Notes: generated by a model from the sequence alone, not told the origin. A stretch of DNA of 64,000 bases from Ursus arctos (GCF_023065955.2 NC_079873.1:95704128-95768127); one strand, 5' to 3'. Positions 20,630-32,210 are shown, counted from the first letter of the stretch. Numbers and translations are program-made.

Positions 20630-21255
20630 TGAGTTAAGTTCTTTATTTGAGTACTAACCCTTCATCTGATATGTCATTTGCATATGTCTTGTCCCATTCA
20701 GTATTTTGCCATTGAGTGGTTTTTGTGGGGTTTTTTGTAGTTTTTTTTTTCTTTTGAGAGAGAGAACACCCTGGCAAATGGGGGTGGGGAGGAGTTGCAG
20801 AAGGAGAGGGAAAGAGAATCTTAAGCAAGCTCCACTCCCTGTGCGGAGCTCCACTTGGTGTTGCCCTTTTGTTTTGTTGATTTTTTTCTTTGCTGTGCAG
20901 AAGTGTTTTATCTTGATGTAGTCCCAATAATTCATTTTTGTTTTTATTTCCCATGCCTCAGGAGACATATGTAGAAAAATGTTGCTATTACTGATTTCAA
21001 AGATATTACTGCCTGTGATCTCCTCTAGGATTTTTATTGTTTCAGGTCTCACATTTATATCTTAAATCCAATTTGAGTTTATTTTGTGCATGGTGAAATA
21101 AAGTGGTCCAGTTTCATTCTTTTGCATATTGCTGTCTATTTTCCCAACACCGTTTTTTGAAGAGGCTGTCTTTTCCCGATTGTATATCCTTTTTTCCTTT
21201 GTTGAAGATTAATTGACAATATAATTGTGGGTAAATTTCTGGGGTTTCTATTCGG
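20630..21255 (-). mobile_element. old L1 ORF2 C-terminal segment
   Basis: Minus-strand reading gives an ORF2-like stretch aligned with L1-B codons for [10 protein letters not shown]...: MRPETIKILEEITGSNIFEI and WDYIKIKHFCTAKKKINKTK (frame 21052 down to about 20870), then a SINE fragment, then degraded sequence. It is older than the L1-A/B/C family. Confidence 0.8.
20745..20866 (-). mobile_element. Can-SINE body fragment
   Basis: Purine-rich SINEC body in reverse orientation (GAGAGAGAGAACACC, GAAAGAGAATCTTAAGCAAG, CTCCACTCCCTGTG). The tRNA-like head is missing, so this is a 5'-truncated copy inside old L1 ORF2. Confidence 0.75.
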
Positions 21256-22830
21256 TTCCAGTATGGTGCCTTTTAACCCCTTGGTGATGTCCATTGAAAT
21301 CAAGAAAATTGTAATTCCGTTTAGTTTTTTATCTTGTACTTCTGATGTGACATCTAAGATTTACTCCTATATTTTCTTCTTAGAGTCTTCTATTCGTATG
21401 CTTCTTAGAGCACTTACATTTAGGTCTACGGACCATTTTCAGTTAGGTTTTTTTATAATGTGAGGAGGTCATTTCCTCCTTTATGTGGATATCAACTTGT
21501 ACCAGAACCATTTGTTAAAAACTGTTCTTTCCCCCATTGAATCGTCTTGACACTGTTGTTAAAAATCAGTTGACTATAAATAAATAGGCGTTACTTCTGG
21601 ACTCCATATTCCATTCCATTGGTGTATGTGATTGTCTGTATGCCATTGTCTCTCTTTCTTGATAATTATAGCTGTGTTGTAAGTTTTGAAATATATAACA
21701 TAAGTCCTCCAACTTTATTCTTTCCCAAGATTGTTTTTGCTATTTTGGTTCCTTTTAATTTCCATGTAAATTTTAGAATTAGCTTGTCAATTTCTGAAAA
21801 GAGACAGTTTACATTTTTATTTATTGTATTGAATTTGTAGATCAATTTGAATTTTGTCAATTTTAGCAATAGTAAGTCTTCTTTTCTATGAACATGGGAT
21901 GTCTTTCCATGTATTTTAATCCTCTTTCATTTCTTTCAGCAATTTTTATAGTTTTCAGAGTTTATTCCTGGGTATTTTATTCTTGTCGATGCTATTGTAA
22001 CTTGAATTACTTTCTTAGTTTCAGTTTTAGGTTGCTCATTGCTCTTGTATGGAAATTAAATTTATTTGCTTATATTGATTTTGTATCCTGCAGTATTAGT
22101 TCTAATAGTTTTTTGGTGTGAATTTGGTAGGATTTAGTACATATAAGATCTTGTCATCTGCAAATAGATATCATTGTATTTATTTGTTTCCTAAATAAAA
22201 ACCTTGTATATATTTCATTTTCTTGCACAATCAGTCTGTCTGGAAATTCCAGTAGAGTGTTGACTAGGACTAGTGAGAGTAGATATTCTTGTTGTTCTTC
22301 TTTTTTTTTTTTTTCTTGTTGTTGTTAGTCTTTTTTTCCCCTGAAGATTTATTTATTTATTTGAGAGAGAGAGTGTGAGAGAGCAAGGGGCAGGAGCAGA
22401 GGGAGAGAGAGTCTTAAACAGACTCCTTGATTAGCTCAGAGCCTGATGTGGGGCTTGATCCCACAACCTTGAGGTCATGACCTGAGCCAAAACCAAGAGT
22501 TGGACACTTAATCAACTGCACCACCCAGGCACCCCCTCTTGTTATTCTTAAGGAGTAAATCACTTAGTCTTTTCACCATTAGGTGTGATGTTAGCTGTGT
22601 GATTTTCATAGATGTGTTTTATCAACTCCTGTAACTTTATTTTAGTTTGTTGGTTTTATTATGAAGGGATATTGTGTTTTGTCAAATTGTTTTTCTGTTT
22701 ATTGATTTTATCATGTGGGTTTTGTCTTTTATTTTGGTGATGTCGTGTATTATATTAATTGATATTCTGATGTTATATACCATACTTCGATGAGTATATT
22801 TTCCTTTATTTTGGGAACAGATTTTAATAG
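21256..22830 (-). mobile_element. old L1 ORF2, thumb to RT region
   Basis: A second old L1 on the minus strand. The open piece 21869-21666 reads FKLIYKFNTINKNVNCLFSE and LILKFTWKLKGTKIAKTILG, matching the ORF2 post-RT block. The sequence around 22090-22170 is the RT motif neighbourhood (complement of a CAGATGACAAGATC-type site), and 22620-22800 is more upstream RT. Broken throughout. A SINE sits at 22300-22536. Confidence 0.8.
22300..22536 (-). mobile_element. Can-SINE insertion, older subtype
   Basis: SINEC in reverse orientation with a long T-rich tail, a GAGAGAGAGTGTGAGAGAGC body and a head complement ending CACCACCCAGGCACCCCC. Duplication TCTTGTTGTTCTT / TCTTGTTATTCTT at 22287-22299 and 22537-22549. 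Confidence 0.94.
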
Positions 22831-24210
22831 TAGTTTGTCATCATTGGCCCTAATCAAGATATGCCAAGGTAGCTATGGAATTCAGAGATATGCAGTGAGA
22901 GAAAATAATACCTTTTGAATTTGGCATGTTGAGTTTTATAGGTTTTTTTTTTTTACCTATAAATATTTTATGTAGTTATGTTTTCCCTTCGAATCCCAGG
23001 TAAGACATAGGTTGTAATTTGATTTCACTTTCATTGACACTATCTACTCATAGAAATGAATAAATATATTGGAGCATCCAGTGCTTTTTCTGGAATATCC
23101 ACTCTGTAGTCTCTGCTGTGGCCCTTCCATTGGCCTTAGGTTAAATCACTTTTGTCTACATCAAAATCACTAATGGATTAGTGTCAATGCTGGGCTTATG
23201 AGTATGTTACCACTGAATTTTTGTGCCATGGCCTATTTTTTATTGTGTGACTATTTTGTTGGATTGAGAATGAAGCTTTAGACCTTTTGACAAGTGTCCG
23301 TATTGTATTGACTAGATATTTCCTCCTCATTGGGATCAAAATATCAAATGTAGTCTGGCATAGAAAATGGGAATCTATGTTGGTATATGTTAAATTGTTC
23401 AAGTGAATACTGGTAATTCTACCCAGCTAGTTAATTTGTTCAACTATTTGGAGGCACCCAATTTGGTACTGCCTTTTGAATTAAGTGCTACTTCAAGTCA
23501 GATGGTCTGCAACAAAGTTATAAGCTAAGATGATTTCAATTCATGGTAGGGTTTGTACATAACTATTTCTAGGTCAAGATGATCTCTTCTATTGGTTTTG
23601 ATTTTGAACTCTGAGAATGCAAGAGGATTCCTGTTTAAGCACTAGAATAGATTCAACTATTTTTTTTTTTTTAAGGAAACATTTGGACATGCCTGAAGGC
23701 AACCCTGCAGGCAATTCTATGTATAGGTGGGTTAGCTGTATGTCAGCAAGAATATAAGTTAGGTCTCTGAATTATCATATAACATAATGTCAGCCTGGTC
23801 TTCAGCTTATCAGATACCTGAAGTTTTTCTTTAATCAATAGCTTGGTATATCAGAATACTGGACAGACTTGTGAGAATTCAATTTTGAAGTGAATGCTAT
23901 CGAGCTGCTGACAAAAATGCAATTGAGACAGCTGATATATGAGAGCGAATTACTGTGCTACAGTAACTATCAATTCTTCTAGATTTTTATAGTTCTAGTC
24001 TCATACCAAGTTTGATCCATAGAATACAATAGACATGGATAATATTAGCTGATTTCCCAGTGGAAATACTTCACTTGCATTACTGTTTAATGGTGCAATT
24101 GTGGCTTTCATGTGTAGTCTAATAAGAAAGAGCTGTTTTAATAACCTCTTGTATTTTCTGGGAAAAAAACACTTTGCGAGCTATTGCTATCTATATTCAT
24201 CAGTATAAAT
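22831..24210. other. unassigned 1.4-kb stretch
   Basis: No repeat family identified with confidence. A 68-codon minus ORF at 23196-23402 has no recognisable domain. Given the surroundings it may be an older decayed retroelement. Confidence 0.35.
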
Positions 24211-24220
24211 ATTAGATAAT

Positions 24221-24364
24221 GGAGGGCACCTGTTTCGCCACAGGTCATGATCTCGGGATTGTGAGATCAAGCCCTACATTGGGCTCCATGCTGGGTGTGG
24301 AGCCTGCTTAAGATTCTCTCTCCCCCTGCCCCTTCCCCACTCTCTCACTCTTCCCTCCCCCCAA

Positions 24365-24399
<35 letters not shown>

Positions 24400-24430
24400 A
24401 CACAACACACACACACACACACAAATAAAC
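24221..24430 (+). mobile_element. Can-SINE with expanded tail
   Basis: Plus-oriented SINEC starting GGAGGGCACCTG, with CAGGTCATGATCTCGGG, a CT-rich body, then an (AAAT)n tail that passes into (CA)n. Duplication ATTAGATAAT at 24211-24220 and 24431-24440. Part of the head is deleted: the usual CTCAGTCGGTTAAG block is missing. Confidence 0.94.
24362..24425. repeat. (AAAT)n then (CA)n microsatellite
   Basis: About ten AAAT units followed by about eleven CA units, forming the tail of the SINE. Likely length-variable. Confidence 0.95.
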
Positions 24431-24440
24431 ATTAGATAAT

Positions 24441-25225
24441 AATATAATATAAATTATCAACTATTAGCCTTTCAACTATAATTCTGCAGATTTTCTTCTG
24501 AGTACATAAAATTCAGGACAGCTTTATTTTGAGGAAAGAAAATGTGATAGACAAGTATATTGCATCAGAAAACTTCTCCAGGAAGGGCAAAGCTGGTGTT
24601 TCTTTTGGTAGAGTGCATGAGTATTGAAAACTAGTTTTGCAGAACACTGAAAACAAATTAAGAAGTAGATATGAACATTTACTTTACTTTTTATGGTAAG
24701 CAGTAGTGTGGTTTCTTAATACAGTATTTAGTATGAGTTTGGTAAGAATCAATTTTTAGGGGTAATTCATGCTCCTTGAATAACTTTGCCAGAGGTGAGT
24801 GATACATAAAAGACCACTACATTTTAAATTTTACATAGTTGTTTATGTGAATGTTGCCTTATTGTTTGTGTAGTGTACACGTGGGTTAGCTTTACATTGC
24901 TACTTTAGCTCTTTTTCCATTGGAGTTATGATATTTTCAAAAGAATAATTAAAAATTACCAATAATCATGTTTATTCAAAACCTGTGGTCATACATGTAT
25001 ATGTGTGTTTGTGTATGCGTGCGTGCTTGCACTTGTTCTGATTTTAGCTTAAAGCCAATTTGGAAATATTTTTATTTTATGCTGGTTAATTGGTTTTCTT
25101 TTTGTGCCTTTATTTTCAATTCCAATGAGGCATACCCAACTATTTCTAACTGAACATTCTGGGCTAAGTGAGATTATATATTTCCATAGATTCCCTTTAC
25201 CGTGTTTAGGAAATTTCCTTCTAGT
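24441..25225. other. unassigned sequence
   Basis: About 785 bases with no recognised repeat or exon. A TGTGTGTTTGTGTATGCGTGCGTG stretch (read in pieces) near 25000 is GT-rich but not a clean microsatellite. Confidence 0.35.
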
Positions 25226-25395
25226 GAGAGACTATGGACTCTGGGAAACAAACTGAGGGCTTCAGAGGGGAGGGGAGTGGGGGAATGGGATAGGCTGGTG
25301 ATGGGTATTAAGGAGGGCACGTATTGCATGGTGCACTGGGTGTTGTACGCACCCAGTGTGGAGCTCAAACTCACAAACTGTAGTGATGCCCCTTA
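25226..25395 (+). mobile_element. L1 3' UTR fragment joined to SINE-like sequence
   Basis: Bases 25226 to about 25352 match the L1 3' UTR (GAGACTATGGACTCTGGGAA to GCACTGGGTGTTGTACGC). The expected end with TGACTAACATAATATAAT and a poly(A) is absent. Instead ACCCAGTGTGGAGCTCAAAC and CTCACAAACTG follow, resembling a reverse-oriented SINEC internal segment. The join is abrupt. Confidence 0.7.
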
Positions 25396-25514
25396 TTCAT
25401 TTGCAATATAGGTAATTTGTCTTGTATTTCTTTTTTTCTTTTTCAGTCCATCTAGTGATTTACTAATTTTATTAAGTTTTTTAAAAGAAAAGTCTTTGGT
25501 TCTATTGGTTTTCT

Positions 25515-25720
25515 TTTTTTTTTTTTTTTTAAAGATTTTATTTATTTATGTGACAGAGAGAGAGACAGCCAGCGAGAGAGGGAACACAAGCAGGGGGAGT
25601 GGGAGAGGAAGAAGCAGGCTCATAGCGGAAGAGCCTGATGTGGGACTCGATCCCATAACACCAGGATCACGCCCTGAGCCGAAGGCAGACGCTTAACCGC
25701 TGTGCCACCCAGGCGCCCCT
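25515..25720 (-). mobile_element. young Can-SINE insertion (bear-type subfamily)
   Basis: Reverse-oriented young SINEC (AGACAGCCAGCGAGAGAGGG, AACACCAGGATCACGCCC, CTTAACCGCTGTGCCACCC). Perfect 17-bp duplication GGTTCTATTGGTTTTCT at 25498-25514 and 25721-25737. Confidence 0.97.
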
Positions 25721-26195
25721 GGTTCTATTGGTTTTCTGTATAATTTATCCACTTTCTACTTCATTGATTTTTAAGGCTTTTTTCTACTTCTTTTGTGTTT
25801 AATTTTCAGTTTAATTTCATATAATATCCTACTAGTTTCCACATAATGTAAGAACCTTAGATTAGTATAATTCCATATTGACTTCCATTATACATACTTG
25901 TGATATATTTTATTTATACATATGTTAATAAACCTCATAATAAATTATTATACACATATATGGAATATTTTATTTTTATTGAGTATATGTTTTTATAGTT
26001 ACCTACATACTTAACCTTTCTGATGCTTTTCATTTTTCTTGACATTCTGGGCTTTCGTTTGGTATTATACACTTTGGCCTGAACAACTGCTTTTTAAAAG
26101 TATTTCTTGTGGTGTAAGACTATTGGAGACAAATTCTTTGGCTTTTGTATGTGTGCAAATATATTCATTCAGTCTATTTTTGAAATTTAATTTTG

Positions 26196-26559
26196 TGGGG
26201 TGCCTGGCTAACTTAGTCGGTAGAGCATGTGACTCTTGAACTTGGGATTGTGAGTTTGAGCTCCACATTGGGTGTGAAGATTACTTAAAAATAATCAGAA
26301 GGGGGAATGAAGCATGAGAGACTATGGACTCTGAGAAACAAACTGAGGGCCTCAGAGGGGAGGGTGGTGGGGGAATGGGATAGGCTGGTGATGGGTAGTA
26401 AGGAGGGCACGTATTGCATGGTGCACTGGGTGTTATACGCAACTAATGAATCATCGAACTTTACGTCAAAAACCATGGATGTACTGTATGGTGACTAACA
26501 TAATATAATAAAAAAAATAAAATAAATAAAAATAAAAATAAAATATTTTTTAAAAAAAG
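26196..26559 (+). mobile_element. Can-SINE with an L1 fragment in its tail
   Basis: A short SINEC head (GGGGTGCCTGGCTAACTTAG to GTGTGAAGATTACTTAAAAA) is followed by an L1 3' fragment, then the remaining A-rich tail. The outer 14-base duplication GAAATTTAATTTTG / GAAATATAATTTTG (26182-26195 and 26560-26573) encloses both, so the L1 entered the SINE's A-rich tail. Confidence 0.8.
26292..26520 (+). mobile_element. young L1 3' fragment, plus strand
   Basis: Starts AATCAGAAGGGGGAATGAAG and runs through the complete 3' UTR to TGACTAACATAATATAATAA and an A-rich tail. It matches the L1-B 3' UTR closely. It is 5'-truncated close to the break points of the fragments at 2663 and 25226. Confidence 0.94.
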
Positions 26560-27172
26560 AAATATAATTTTGCAATGCATAAAATTCTAATTTGACTTTT
26601 TTTCACAACACTTTAAATATGTCATTTCATGGTGTTCTGTTCTCCCTTTAGTTTTTTTTTTTAAGAAGTTAGCTGTCATTATTCTTATCTATATAGAGTT
26701 TAGTTTTTTTCCGGCAGATCTTAAGATTATCTTTTTCATTGGTTTGCAGCAGTTTCACTCTATGGGCCTAGCTGGATCCTGTTTTCTTTGTTTGTATCTA
26801 ACTTGGTGGTTGCTGATTTTTTTCATTTTGTATGTTGCTGAATTTGACAGTTTGGTTGTCCACAATTTCTTTCGCTTCCAGTACGGTCTGATATTCTTCC
26901 CATAAATAGTTAAGAGTCTATTTTCACTCTTATTGAAAATTGGTTGTCTTTGTGAGTTTTTGACTAACAGAATACAGTGGAAGTAATGCCTTGTCACTTT
27001 TGGGAATCACTGTTCTGGCCTGTAAACTTCCTTTTCCTGCTCTCTTGGAAACCATCTGCTATTTCGTGAGGTAATTCATGCTATTCTTCTGCTTTGGAGG
27101 CTATTTAGAGAAGAACTGAAAGATGAGATAGCCTGTGGTATGGAAGTGCCCCGTAGGAATCTTAGTTACCCA

Positions 27173-27359
27173 GGGGTACCTGGGTGGCCCAGTGTGTTAA
27201 GCATCTGTCTTCCACTCAGGTCATGATCCCAGGGTCCTGGGATCAAGCCCTGAGTTGGGCTTGCTGCTCAGCCGGAGTCTGTTTCTCCCTGTCCCTCTGG
27301 CCTTCCTCCATGTCATGCTCTCTCTCTTAAATAAATAAATAAAATCTTTAAGAATATAA
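27173..27359 (+). mobile_element. Can-SINE insertion
   Basis: Plus-oriented SINEC from GGGTACCTGGGTGGCCCAG to AAATAAATAAAATCTTTAAG. Perfect 18-bp duplication AGGAATCTTAGTTACCCA at 27155-27172 and 27360-27377. Confidence 0.97.
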
Positions 27360-27377
27360 AGGAATCTTAGTTACCCA

Positions 27378-27771
27378 GCTTAAGTCCAAGGTGAATGCAG
27401 TCACATGAGTGACTCCAGCTGATACTATGTCCATGATAATTACTACTAAGTCAGTCTATAGACTTGCAAGAAATAATAAATTGTTGTTTTCCTGGGATTA
27501 TAGTGCTTTTTAAACGTAATAGATAACTGAAATAGAATTGGGCTTGTAGATGTGGGGTATTTCTTTGACAAAAACACAATATATATACTATTGTCTCTGA
27601 GACTGAGTGAGTGGAAGAGTGGTGAGGAAGTCGTTGTTGAAGTCCAATAGAGCAGTGAGGAAACTGCTATTGGGGCATCAGAGGGAGTTTTGTGTTATGT
27701 GTTTATATAACATCGATCAGATTGTTACCTTTTATATCTTTGAAAGTAGAAAAAATACCTAACAAACTTTT
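27378..27771. other. unassigned sequence
   Basis: About 390 bases between two SINEs; no repeat family or coding frame recognised. Confidence 0.4.
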
Positions 27772-27782
27772 AGAACTGGATA

Positions 27783-27995
27783 GGGGCGCCTGGGTGGCAC
27801 AGCGGTTAAGCATCTGCCTTCGGCTCAGGGCGTGATCCTGGCGTTATGGGATCGAGCCCCACATCAGGCTCCTCTGCTATGAGCCTGCTTCTTCCTCTCC
27901 CACTCCTCCTGCTTGTGTTCCCTCTCTCGCTGGCTGTCTCTATCTCTGTCAAATAAATAAATAAAATCTTTAAAAAAAAGAAAAAAGAAAAAAAA
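27783..27995 (+). mobile_element. young Can-SINE (bear-type subfamily)
   Basis: Plus-oriented from GGGGCGCCTGGGTGGCACAG with GGCGTTATGGGATCGAGC and CTCGCTGGCTGTCTCTATC, then AAATAAATAAAATC and an A-rich tail. Duplication AGAACTGGATA at 27772-27782 and 27996-28006. Confidence 0.97.
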
Positions 27996-28289
27996 AGAAC
28001 TGGATAAGTTGATTGTCAAGGATTCAAAAGTGTGAATTGTCTTCATTTAGCAGTCGGGGTATGATGAAGTATGGGAAGTGAGAGAAGAGTTAAAGGAGGG
28101 AGTATTCAGTGTTTAGAAATAATAATATGCAGTAAATATGTCAATGTATGACTTACTGGTTAAAATTGATAAATTCTCATTCACCACTTTTTCCAGCTAG
28201 CAAATGGTTTTCAAGGTAAAGAATGGTGTCATGCAACTTATTAAATCCAGAGCACTTCTGAGAATCAAAATCAAATGAAAGTGCAGATG

Positions 28290-28540
28290 CGGAAGGTTCT
28301 GGAAGAAAAGACAAAACGTGAAAAGAGATTCCACATTGAGGAGAACCAAGACCCATAACCTAAGCTCCTAAATGAATGAAGATGTATGAGTGATCCAAAC
28401 GGGCCCTACATTGCAGTAGAAGAACCACCCAGTCAACCCACAGAATTGTAAGAAATACTTTCTTTTTTCATGTTTTAAAGTGCTAAGTCTTTGTAAGCTG
28501 TATCTGACATTTGGGCTATCTGATAGTTAGCTTTTTTGAA
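28290..28540 (+). mobile_element. MLT1-type LTR relic (ERVL-MaLR), 3' part
   Basis: GAGAACCAAGACCCATAACC, then AACCACCCAGTCAACCCACA, GAATTGTAAGAAATA and TGTTTTAAAGTGCTAAGTC follow the order of the 3' part of MLT1-class LTRs (…AACTGTGAG…TTGTTTTAAGCCACTAAG…). Diverged; the 5' limit is unclear. Confidence 0.45.
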
Positions 28541-30536
28541 ATTGCTTTCTCTTGACCTGTTCGTCACATTTTCCTGCCTTTTCATTTCTCTCCATTAAGT
28601 GACATACCATTTATTTCACAGTGTTAATAGTGGTTACAAAGGGGGAGAGGCAGTAGTAGGTGAGAGGGGAGAAATTTTCATTTTTATTATATTAACTTGC
28701 ATATCGTTGGACTATTATTTTATCAAGCATGTCTCCTTTTGTAAGATAAAGACGATTTTATGTACTTTCAGTAAAGTAAAGAATTATATACAAATTGGTA
28801 ACTCTTTATGGAATATAAGGCGGGCTTGTTCTTCTATTCCTCCATGCTGTAGTGGGCCATAAAATACAATCCAGTTATTTCTCATAAAGCCAGATGTGCT
28901 CAAAGATGTACTTTATCAATTCCCACACTATTGGTTTGCCCAGTTGCTTTTTTAAAAATGGAATTGTCAACCCTTTAAAACATTGTTGATTTTTGCATAA
29001 AAATATAGTGTGGATATTATGGATTGTTACTCTGCATCTCTCTCACACACATTTTTAGCTAAAAATTTTTATTTTATATTTCTGTGTGGTCCTTCCAGAT
29101 ATTTAGCTTTAGCTTTCACCAATCAGGAAATGACTTAAATGATATTTAAAATGCAGTCGTTTAGCAGCTTCTGTTGGCAAACATGATCAGGGAGGGTTTG
29201 GGTTTATCGCTAGTAGTACTCCTATCACCAGCTTTGTGAGAATCAAGAATCAGGGGCAGAAGACAAACCTTTTAGTTGTTATTTCTGTTGCTGGTGTGGA
29301 CCTAATGTTAACGGGCATGTGTTTGGAAATAACCATTAAAAGTAGCAGTAGCTTCCTTACTTTTTTGTTCTTGGTTTTGTCCATCAAGACTAGTCTGTAA
29401 AACAGTCAAAATTGTTCATCTGTGGTCTTAGAGATTACAATCCAGGAGACACAGAGTGTTCTAAAATCAAAAGCGTGCTCTGAATTGAAGTTGGGACGTT
29501 CAGGATTTTAAAAGTAAAAAAAAACACCAGAAAGTTATGTAAATTGTTTTGAAAGAATTATGATTTGTGGTAGTAAAAGTTAAATTGACTCTAATACATG
29601 ATGAATATTTGACTAAAGCTTTACATTATGTTTATTTCATTCTAATGTAGAAGCATATTTTCTGGAAAGTGGTTGAGTTTGCAACAAACAAAAGTGAATT
29701 TTCATGTTATGTAGAGAATATGAATAGGAGACATGCATAGGTTCTACCTCCTCAGTGTATTTCTGATTCTATTTTGAGTGACTCTTTTAGCAGTACTTAC
29801 TCCATTTTGGAATCTTCTTTCACAGCGTCACCAGTTCAGGTAAGGTTTTAGGATTTTTCACTTTCCACGTTGAAGTACTGTTGGCAGTTTACTTGAGGTC
29901 GGATTCTTCATTGTTCTCCTGCTATTCATTCATTTTTGAGACACAATCTCAACAAATTGCCCTCATTTGGTTTCTTCATGTTGAAGCCCTTTATTCTTTA
30001 TTCTTAAAAGAGTCTTAGTGGTGTATGGTTTTGTTTTTGTTCTTTTGTTTTGTTTTGTTTTCTTTTGTTTGGTTTTTTTCACCTGACCTCTGAGTAATAC
30101 GCAAGGAAAAGTAAGAGATCTGGCAACATATGTCACATATTTTCGTTATAGTGACAATAAACTCATTGACATTTATAGGCTCTAGTTTGCCATCACCCCT
30201 AACCCCTCAAATTGAGGTATCCATATTTTAAACATCATTTTCATTGTATTTGTATTTTTTGTTTGTCCATTTGCTTAAATCCTACTTCTTTCGTTTATTT
30301 TACTATCCTGCCCTTCTTGAGATTTGAGTTTGCCATCCTTCTAATACTTACCTAAAGCTTGTTTGAAAGAAAGAATTTTGATGATAGATCACTGAAAGGA
30401 TATAATTCTTTCATTTTTTAAATACTACAAAATGGCTCAAGGTCAAACCAGGCCATCAGAAAGCTGTACACGCAAGCTGCATTGTGTAGGTTGCAAATAC
30501 ATGTAGTTCTACTGAATTAAACTTTATCATGATGTT
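28541..30536. other. unassigned 2-kb stretch
   Basis: No repeat family recognised. The 87-codon plus ORF at 28599-28862 has no domain. A T/G-rich stretch near 30030-30080 (TTTTGTTTTG-type) is low-complexity. This is one of the longer candidates for host unique sequence. Confidence 0.4.
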
Positions 30537-30549
30537 AAAAACATACACC

Positions 30550-30747
30550 TGGGGCGCCTGGGTGTCACAGCGGTTAAGCATCTGCCTTCGGCTCAGGGCG
30601 TGATCCCGGCGTTATGGGATCGAGCCCCACATCAGGCTCCTCCGCTATGAGCCTGCTTCTTCCTCTCCCACTCCCCCTGCTTGTGTTCCCTCTCTCGCTG
30701 GCTGTCTCTATCTCTGTCGAATAAATAAATAAAATCTTAAAAAAAAA
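30550..30747 (+). mobile_element. young Can-SINE (bear-type subfamily)
   Basis: Plus-oriented from GGGGCGCCTGGGTGTCACAG, with GGCGTTATGGGATCGAGC and GTCGAATAAATAAATAAAAT. Duplication AAAAACATACACC / AAAAACGTACACC at 30537-30549 and 30748-30760. Confidence 0.97.
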
Positions 30748-30779
30748 AAAAACGTACACCATAAGAAACAGCTCTATGA

Positions 30780-30950
30780 GGGGCGCTTGGGAGGCTCAGT
30801 CAGTAAAGTGTCTGACTCTTGATTTTGGCTCAGGTCATGATCTCAAGGTTGTGAGATCTTACCCCGCGTTGAGCTCTGCGCTGGGCGAGAAGCCTGCTTA
30901 AGATTCTCCTTCCCTCTTTCTGTCTCTCAGGAAAAAAAAAGAAAAAAAAA
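30780..30950 (+). mobile_element. Can-SINE, older subtype
   Basis: Plus-oriented from GGGGCGCTTGGGAGGCTCAG, with CTTGATTTTGGCTCAGGTC, a CT-rich body and an A-rich tail. Duplication AGCTCTATGA / AGCTCTACTA at 30770-30779 and 30951-30960. It is only about 20 bases from the young SINE, same orientation. Confidence 0.94.
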
Positions 30951-30960
30951 AGCTCTACTA

Positions 30961-31449
30961 AAGTAGGTTTTTTTTTTTTTTTTATTCAACTTAAGGATGT
31001 TGTTGGGTAAATTGTAATGTCACCATTAATAGAACACATAAAAGAGATTATTCGGGTTAAGTTTTGTCTTATGATTAAGTAATAGATCATATTTTGCTTT
31101 TTGCATTTGTTGTTGGAAAGAAAGCTAAAGCTATTTGGATGCTTGACGTCTAGTAAGTGTGAAAGACTCCATGCGTGTATATTAAACTTTAGAATGGCTT
31201 TGTCTTACTGTTTAACTCGGTTTTTTTTTTTACTCTGATTTCTTGAGGTAATTAAAAATAATCTTATTTTACAGTATTTTAAAACCAATGTAAAACCCAA
31301 ATTGTTTTTCTCAGACATTGCACCATTTGATATTTCAACCAGTAGTATATGGTGTTTTCATTTCAGCCTCTCCTACAGTAGTTGTTTGTCCTGTCTTCCC
31401 TCTTCCTCCTTTTCCTCCTCCTCCTCCTCTTCCTCCACCTTCTTCTTAT
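30961..31449. other. unassigned sequence with poly(T) and a CCT-rich tract
   Basis: A run of about 20 T near 30968, unassigned sequence, then a (CCT)n-like tract at about 31399-31440 (TCCTCCTCCTCCTCCTCTTCC). No gene recognised. Confidence 0.45.
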
Positions 31450-32210
31450 TATAGCCTTTCCAGTGAATATGAAGTAATATCTCATTGTGGTTTTCTTATG
31501 AATTTTCCTAATGATTAATGTTGAGATCTTTTCTTGTGCATATTGGACATTCTGTAATATATTTGGAGTAATGTCTATTCAAGTCCTTTGCCTATTTTTT
31601 AAAAAATTTTTATTGTCCAGTTGAAGGGTATTGTTTGTATTTGTTTTATGTACAAATTTCTTATAAGAGGCTTGATTTGAAAAATCTTATGCCCATTGTT
31701 TGAGTTTTCATTTCAATCTCTTAATGAAGACCATGAAGCAGAAAAGTTTTAAAATTTTAGTGTAATTCATCTATTCTGTCTTTTATCACTTGTGCTTTTT
31801 GTATCATATCTAAACAAAGTATTGCCTAATGTAAGATTCTGAACATTTACTCTTATATTTTCTCCTGAGAGGTTTATCATTTTAGCTCTTTAATTTCGGT
31901 ATATAATACATTTCAGTTAATTTTTGCATATAGTGTAAGATGGAGGTCCAGCTTCATTGCATAATGATATCCAGTTATCACAATGCCATTTATTAATAGA
32001 GATTATTTTTCTCTGTTGAATTGGCTTGGTACCCTTTCTTAAATCAAATGACCGTAAGTTTATAAGTTTATTTTTATGTGCTCAATTCTGTTCCTTTGAT
32101 CTGTATATCTAATTCATATACCAGTTTCACACAATGTAGATTACTATAGCTTTGTAATAAGTTTTGTAATTGGGATATGTGAGTCCTCCAAATTGTTCTT
32201 TATTTTATTT

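Larger units (their letters stand above)
25396..27110 (-). mobile_element. old L1/HAL1-like element, minus strand, multiply interrupted
   Basis: Pieces read on the minus strand as old L1: near 25480-25510 and 25738-25800 the segment upstream of the RT (AAAGTCTTTGGTTCTATTGG, CCACTTTCTACTTCATTG), then 26040-26180 the ORF1-ORF2 spacer type (CATTTCTTG...GACAAATTCTTTGGC), then ORF1 3' sequence from 26600 (AAGAAGTTAGCTGTCATTA). A SINE and a SINE/L1 composite interrupt it. Confidence 0.6.

Noticed and set aside
27783..27860. tRNA-like gene at SINE heads
   Set aside because: Can-SINE heads derive from tRNA-Lys and keep pol III box-like sequence, but lack an intact cloverleaf and anticodon context; they are SINE parts.
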